Origin: Streptococcaceae bacterium
GTDB taxonomy: Bacteria > Bacillota > Bacilli > Lactobacillales > Streptococcaceae
Length of the DNA stretch: 64,000 nt
Reading direction: 5' to 3'
NCBI GenBank assembly: GCA_902363395.1
Contig: CABIZZ010000001.1
Location: forward strand, 992,001 to 1,056,000
The stretch's first letter is position 1. Each line of letters begins with the position of its first letter. A model generated the notes under the pieces. It was not told the DNA's origin. It searched no databases and saw nothing but the letters and a program-made list of their open reading frames with translations. Of the stretch, positions 60,028-64,000 are shown one piece after another. The position numbers were made by a program, and so were the translations under genes.

Positions 60028-61362
60028 TTATTTTCCAATAAATATTGCCAGATCTTGTAAAGAACGTTCGGCAATTTTCTCATAACGTTCCTTTTTATCC
60101 CGAATGCGTGGGCCTTCTAGCTCTTTGATAATTCCAAAGTTGACATTCATCGGTTGGAAGTGCTTGCTATCAGCATGGGTGATATAGTGGGCCAAGCTTC
60201 CGATAGCTGTTGTTTCAGGGAAGATGACTGCTTCTTCTCCTTTGAAAAGACGTGCTGCATTGATTCCAGCGACTAAACCTGAAGCCGCTGACTCGACATA
60301 TCCCTCTACTCCTGTCATTTGCCCCGCAAAAAAGAGGTTGGCTTGTTTCTTCGAACGGTAGGTTTGTTCAAGCAGGTTCGGAGAATCCATGTAAGAGTTG
60401 CGGTGCATGACTCCATATCTCACAAACTCCGCATTTTCTAAACCTGGAATCATTTGGAAGACCCGCTTTTGCTCGCCCCATTTAAGGTGAGTTTGGAAGC
60501 CAACGATATTGTAGAGGCTAGCAGCCGCATTGTCTTGGCGCAATTGGACTACCGCATAGGGTGTCTTAAACTCCCCATCACGAGGTCCTTTGTAGTCATC
60601 TGGATATTCTAGACCAACTGGTTTCATAGGACCATAGAGCATGGTTTTGATGCCTCGTTTGGCCATGACTTCAATTGGCATACAACCTTCGAAATACTTT
60701 TCTTTTTCAAAAGAGTTGAGCGGAGCTTCTTCCGCATTTACCAAAGCCTCATGGAAGTCCATAAACTCTTGTTTGGTCATGGGACAGTTGAGATAAGCCG
60801 CTTCTCCTTTGTCATAACGAGATTTGAGGTAGACCTTGTTCATATCGACGGTATTGACATCGATAATTGGAGCTGCTGCATCGTAGAAATAGAAGCCATC
60901 GCCACCATTGAGCGCGTGAATCTTTTCCGCCAAGGCATCGCTGGTTAGGGGTCCTGTTGCGACCACTGTGATGGCATCTGTCGGCAATTCCGTAATTTCA
61001 TCGCGAATCACTTCAATCAGTGGGTGTTGGGACACCTTCTCTGTTACCCGACTAGCAAAGCCTTCGCGATCCACAGCGAGTGCTCCACCGGCCGGCACTC
61101 GAGTTGCTTCAGCTGCCTCCAGAATGACAGAACCAAGACGACGCATTTCTTCCTTGAGGAGACCAACAGCATTGGTTAACGAATCCCCACGAAGAGAGTT
61201 CGAACAAACTAGCTCAGCAAAGTTGTCTGTTTTGTGTTGCGGAGTGGATTTGACTCCACGCATTTCATAGAGCTTCACAGGAATTCCCTGTTGGGCAATC
61301 TGGTAAGCTGCTTCCGAGCCAGCAAGGCCCGCACCGATAACATTGATATAAGATTGAGACAT
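60028..61362 (-). CDS. trmFO: Methylenetetrahydrofolate-tRNA-(uracil-5-)-methyltransferase
   Basis: A 444-residue flavoprotein: [23 protein letters not shown] site, [30 protein letters not shown] and [19 protein letters not shown]. It methylates U54 of tRNA to ribothymidine using methylene-THF and FADH2, the Gram-positive alternative to TrmA. Confidence 0.95.
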   Translation of the reverse strand: MSQSYINVIGAGLAGSEAAYQIAQQGIPVKLYEMRGVKSTPQHKTDNFAELVCSNSLRGDSLTNAVGLLKEEMRRLGSVILEAAEATRVPAGGALAVDREGFASRVTEKVSQHPLIEVIRDEITELPTDAITVVATGPLTSDALAEKIHALNGGDGFYFYDAAAPIIDVNTVDMNKVYLKSRYDKGEAAYLNCPMTKQEFMDFHEALVNAEEAPLNSFEKEKYFEGCMPIEVMAKRGIKTMLYGPMKPVGLEYPDDYKGPRDGEFKTPYAVVQLRQDNAAASLYNIVGFQTHLKWGEQKRVFQMIPGLENAEFVRYGVMHRNSYMDSPNLLEQTYRSKKQANLFFAGQMTGVEGYVESAASGLVAGINAARLFKGEEAVIFPETTAIGSLAHYITHADSKHFQPMNVNFGIIKELEGPRIRDKKERYEKIAERSLQDLAIFIGK

Positions 61363-61464
61363 GACACTAATACCTCATTGGGTATCCAAACACCCCACTG
61401 GACTGTTAGACACCCTCAAATCTTTCTAATTTTCTACTTGGTCCATTATACCAGAAAGCCAAGT

Positions 61465-61498
61465 AAAAAGACAGGGAGGGCTTTCCTTCCTGTCTTAG
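61465..61498 (-). terminator. Terminator of satD-satE
   Basis: Read on the minus strand: AAGACAGGAAGG and CCTCCCTGTCTT arms (a G-U and a small internal mismatch) then TTTTT, 24 bases after the satE stop. Confidence 0.75.
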
Positions 61499-61521
61499 AC
61501 CTAAGTCTGTTATTTATTTTC

Positions 61522-62226
61522 TTATAAACACAACCAAGCAGCAAAGAGGGCTGATAGGATACTGAACAAGGACCCGATTAAATAATACTCTGCGAAGGCT
61601 GGATTCTCCGAAATTTTATTGTAGCGGGCGATGGATTTGGCCGTAAAGACCAGGCCGATCGAAGAAAATTGGCCGTAGACGAGACAGGCACCGATAATCA
61701 ACCGCTCTAAGAAGCCAATCATAGAACCAGCCCCAGTGATGGTATCCATTTTATCCTCCATCGTCGGCTGGTACTTAGCAAAAAGAATTTTAAAGACGAT
61801 ATTGGTCGGTTTCCCCGCTAGGAGGACATAAAAGATTAGCTTTAGGATATCAGTAGGCAAAAAAGTCGTGCCATTTTTAGCTCCCCAAAGGACTAGGGAA
61901 CTAATGATACCAACATGCAAGACTTGATCCAACGCAAAAGTCCATGCGGCTGTAAAATTCAATTGCTTCTGCACCCAAAGTTTTCCGTAATCAATCACTG
62001 CATGAGTCAGCAAAATGATCAAGCAAATCCACCACAAATCCAGATGAAAGAGGGAAACAACGAATAGAGGCAGAGCTACATAGAGAATATGAAGGCCTAG
62101 CACCTTCTTATCCCGATCCTTGCGATCCGCCATCTTTTGACTTTGAAAATAATAATCCGATAACAAATGACAACTCAACAAGAGAAGCAAGTATGGATTC
62201 ATTACGATACTAGACAATCCGGTCAT
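61522..62226 (-). CDS. satE: DUF3307 membrane protein (SatE-like)
   Basis: A 234-residue polytopic membrane protein: LLLLLSCHLLSDYYFQSQKMADRKDRDKK is the DUF3307 signature, followed by about six helices. ATG 62226 has AAAGGAG and overlaps satD by 17 bp. S. mutans SatD and SatE are encoded in the ylxM-ffh (sat) acid-tolerance operon; here they are about 15 kb from ffh. Function unknown. Confidence 0.8.
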   Translation of the reverse strand: MTGLSSIVMNPYLLLLLSCHLLSDYYFQSQKMADRKDRDKKVLGLHILYVALPLFVVSLFHLDLWWICLIILLTHAVIDYGKLWVQKQLNFTAAWTFALDQVLHVGIISSLVLWGAKNGTTFLPTDILKLIFYVLLAGKPTNIVFKILFAKYQPTMEDKMDTITGAGSMIGFLERLIIGACLVYGQFSSIGLVFTAKSIARYNKISENPAFAEYYLIGSLFSILSALFAAWLCL

Positions 62227-62887
62227 AGACCTCTCCTTTCGCTAGAGCTTGTATACTAGCAAGGGCAGCTGCTCTCCCACGTAAATACACACGAATACTA
62301 CTACTCTTCAAGCGTTTAGACAGTGCGCTTGGATTGATATCCAGTGATTGAGCCAAGTCTTGCTGACTAAAATTCTCACTGTATACAAATCTCTTAAGAA
62401 GATCGAGCAGGATTTCTTCCTGACTACCACGCCAACCCGAACGAATGGCTTCTCCGGAAGCGATGAGCGCGTTCACAAAAAAGTCTTGGTTTTCCTTCCC
62501 ACTTGAAAAATAAATCTGGGTATTACCGTAGTCATTTTTCTGATGGACTAGATTGATGGCGGCGCGTGCGTTCCAATAGGCCGGCCCATCTGCCCCAATA
62601 CTTTGCAAGGGATCAATAGCTGTTACAATCTCTCCAAGTCCGATACCAAAACGTAGTTGAGTCGGGCTTAGTTCTGAACGCAGGGTATCGATGATTTGAA
62701 AAAATGGAGCATCCATTTTTAAAAGCGCCTGAAACTCATCCCCCAAGGTCAAAGTAAAACGGGATGCCAGGTAATCTCCAAAGAGTTCATTCATCTTTCG
62801 AAGCGTTTTTTCTAACTGTTTTTGCAGGTTGAAACGTTCTTGAACCATTTTAGAATCAATGACATCTGCAATCAAAGCAAGATACAT
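62210..62887 (-). CDS. satD: SatD-like protein with C-terminal helix-turn-helix
   Basis: A 225-residue protein: YLALIADVIDSKMVQERFNLQKQLEKTLRKMN (SatD family N-terminus), GDEFQALL and a central FGIGLGEIVTAIDPLQSIGADGPAYWNARAAIN region reminiscent of nucleotide cyclase-like folds. A C-terminal HTH (FSQQDLAQSLDINPSALSKRLKSSSIRVYLRG) could bind DNA. The strong promoter before it is covered by repeated operators, so I infer autoregulation. RBS AAGGAGGTGGG. Confidence 0.82.
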   Translation of the reverse strand: MYLALIADVIDSKMVQERFNLQKQLEKTLRKMNELFGDYLASRFTLTLGDEFQALLKMDAPFFQIIDTLRSELSPTQLRFGIGLGEIVTAIDPLQSIGADGPAYWNARAAINLVHQKNDYGNTQIYFSSGKENQDFFVNALIASGEAIRSGWRGSQEEILLDLLKRFVYSENFSQQDLAQSLDINPSALSKRLKSSSIRVYLRGRAAALASIQALAKGEVYDRIV

Positions 62888-62902
62888 AAGCCCACCTCCT
62901 TA

Positions 62903-62976
62903 TGTCTATTATAACGGAAAAAAATAAAAATGTCTATTATAACAGACATTTTATAAAATTGCCGTTATAATAGACA
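62903..62976. promoter_or_regulatory. satD promoter overlapped by three copies of a TGTCTATTATAAC operator
   Basis: Copy 1 TGTCTATTATAACGG (62903-62917), copy 2 TGTCTATTATAACAGACA (62931-62948, itself a palindrome), copy 3 the exact inverse of copy 1 (62962-62976). On the minus strand the satD promoter is TAGACA (62936-62931), 17 bp, TATAAT (62913-62908): the -35 is inside copy 2 and the -10 inside copy 1. Copy 3 with CAGACA of copy 2 also makes a + strand promoter (17-bp spacer) pointing into topA. Confidence 0.7.
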
Positions 62977-62994
62977 TCGAATCATTCTAAAAAC

Positions 62995-64000
62995 TTATTT
63001 CACTTTTTCTTCTTCGTAGTCCCCATTGCTACATACAACTTGCTTGCCACCACCACGGACTTTCTTTTCAACCAAATACTGACCACATTTTGGACAGTCA
63101 CGGCCAATTGGCTTGTCCCAAGAAGTGAATTCACATTCTGGGTAGCGATTGCATCCATAGAAGATACGGTTCCGTTTGGTTTTACGCTCGATGATTTGGC
63201 CCTGATGACAGTTTGGACATTCCACCCCAATTTCTTTGACAATCGCTTGGGTATGGCGACAATCTGGGAAGTTGCTACAAGCATAGAACTTACCATAACG
63301 TCCTAATTTGATGACCATGGGACTTCCACAAACCTCACAGTCAAAACCAGCCGCCTCATCCTTGATTTGAATTTTCTCCATCTCTTCTTCAGCCTTGGCT
63401 ACTTCTTTTTTAAATGGTTGGTAGAAGGAATCGATAACCTTTTGCCACTGCTCTTTCCCAAGTTCGACATCATCTAGTTTCCCTTCCATCTCAGCAGTAA
63501 AGGTTACATTGACGATATCTGGGAAGAATTCAACGATCAGTTTATTGACGATTTCCCCTAACTCGGTTGGCTCAAAACGTTTGGCTACAAGCTTCACGTA
63601 ATAGCGTTTTTGAATGGTTTCAATCGTTGGTGCATAAGTTGAAGGTCGACCCACTCCGTTTTCTTCTAGCGTCTTAATCAAGGTCGCTTCAGAATAACGG
63701 GCTGGTGGTTGAGTAAAGTGCTGTTCAGGTTTGCTATTGACCTGAATGACGGTATCCCCTTCTTCCATATCCGGTAACATCTTGTTCTTATCCGAATCAT
63801 TGTAAATCGCTAAATAACCGTCAAATTTCACCTGACTACCATTCGCTGTATATTGGACCCCATTTTGCCCCAAACGGACATTCATGGTATCAAAGACAGC
63901 TGCTGTCATCTGGCTAGCCACAAAACGGTTCCAGATCAAGGTGTAGAGCTTGAGCTGATCCTTGTCTAGGTACTTAGCAATTTTCTCAGGCGTATTGTAT
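62995..64000 (-). CDS. topA: DNA topoisomerase I, C-terminal part (start outside window)
   Basis: The frame stays open to base 64000 ([23 protein letters not shown]), so only the last 335 codons are here; the TTG at 63939 is internal. It includes the end of the toroidal core ([21 protein letters not shown]) and the C-terminal zinc ribbons: [26 protein letters not shown] and a third, [13 protein letters not shown], which lacks its fourth Cys. The enzyme relaxes negative supercoils. Confidence 0.95.
   Translation of the reverse strand, partial: YNTPEKIAKYLDKDQLKLYTLIWNRFVASQMTAAVFDTMNVRLGQNGVQYTANGSQVKFDGYLAIYNDSDKNKMLPDMEEGDTVIQVNSKPEQHFTQPPARYSEATLIKTLEENGVGRPSTYAPTIETIQKRYYVKLVAKRFEPTELGEIVNKLIVEFFPDIVNVTFTAEMEGKLDDVELGKEQWQKVIDSFYQPFKKEVAKAEEEMEKIQIKDEAAGFDCEVCGSPMVIKLGRYGKFYACSNFPDCRHTQAIVKEIGVECPNCHQGQIIERKTKRNRIFYGCNRYPECEFTSWDKPIGRDCPKCGQYLVEKKVRGGGKQVVCSNGDYEEEKVK

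Noticed and set aside
1..64000. rRNA, tRNA, tmRNA genes, transposases and prophage modules
   Set aside because: None were recognised on either strand in this window.

Overview
The window reads as a Streptococcus chromosome, most likely an oral mitis/sanguinis-group species. The evidence is low-GC DNA with strong AGGAGG ribosome sites, pneumococcus-like gene order (prfA-prmC-tsaC-glyA-ndpA-pmp23), an efeOBU-tatCA block, streptococcal xerS with its difSL site, and a YSIRK/LPXTG surface protein. I cannot name the species from the sequence. The replication terminus lies inside the window: difSL is at about 49.06 kb, just upstream of xerS. Most genes before it are on the + strand and nearly all genes after it are on the - strand, as expected for transcription running with the forks toward the terminus. 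I saw no rRNA, tRNA, CRISPR, prophage or intact insertion sequence.

Layout. 0-5 kb holds the end of an ABC exporter, an acetyltransferase, a branched-chain amino-acid carrier and a CcdA/thioredoxin-lipoprotein pair. 5-9.5 kb holds a minus-strand flavin cluster (apbE plus two FMN reductases) divergent from water-forming NADH oxidase. One of the reductases ends in a repeated tail that carries the ApbE flavinylation motif twice. 9.8-16.1 kb holds a ClC transporter, then an EfeO-EfeB-EfeU iron system with its own TatC/TatA.

16.2-25.3 kb is the most remarkable segment. It is an AT-rich tandem array of about ten membrane-anchored paralogues that resemble the TipC immunity family, one with a nonsense codon and one decayed to a remnant. 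It ends in a gene for a lipase-like protein with its helical domain at the C-terminus, followed by two small helical proteins. This matches the layout of the reverse-architecture type VII lipase effector TslA and its TlaA1/TlaA2 partners, and I infer an antibacterial effector/partner/immunity locus.

25-32 kb holds a 41-residue membrane peptide, a sugar O-acetyltransferase and hydrolase pair, guaC, a guanine riboswitch upstream of xpt-pbuX, a MATE exporter and a tautomerase. 32-44 kb holds a candidate small RNA, tdk, the prfA-to-pmp23 block, a DUF1002 protein, an LPXTG protein with a VWA domain, and guaA. 44-50 kb holds a GntR regulator, ylxM-ffh, two hydrolases, and difSL-xerS. 50-57 kb holds lplA and a pyruvate/acetoin dehydrogenase operon interrupted by a tandem array of 110-bp hairpin repeats. 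57-64 kb holds an ATP-grasp gene, one broken and one intact esterase, trmFO, satD/satE-like genes with a repeated operator, and the end of topA.

The main repeats are a 180-bp, three-hairpin intergenic element in three copies, a two-copy BOX-like element, the 110-bp array in the pdh operon, and four short palindromes that sit just after stop codons and only around difSL. All identifications come from reading the sequence; no database search was run.
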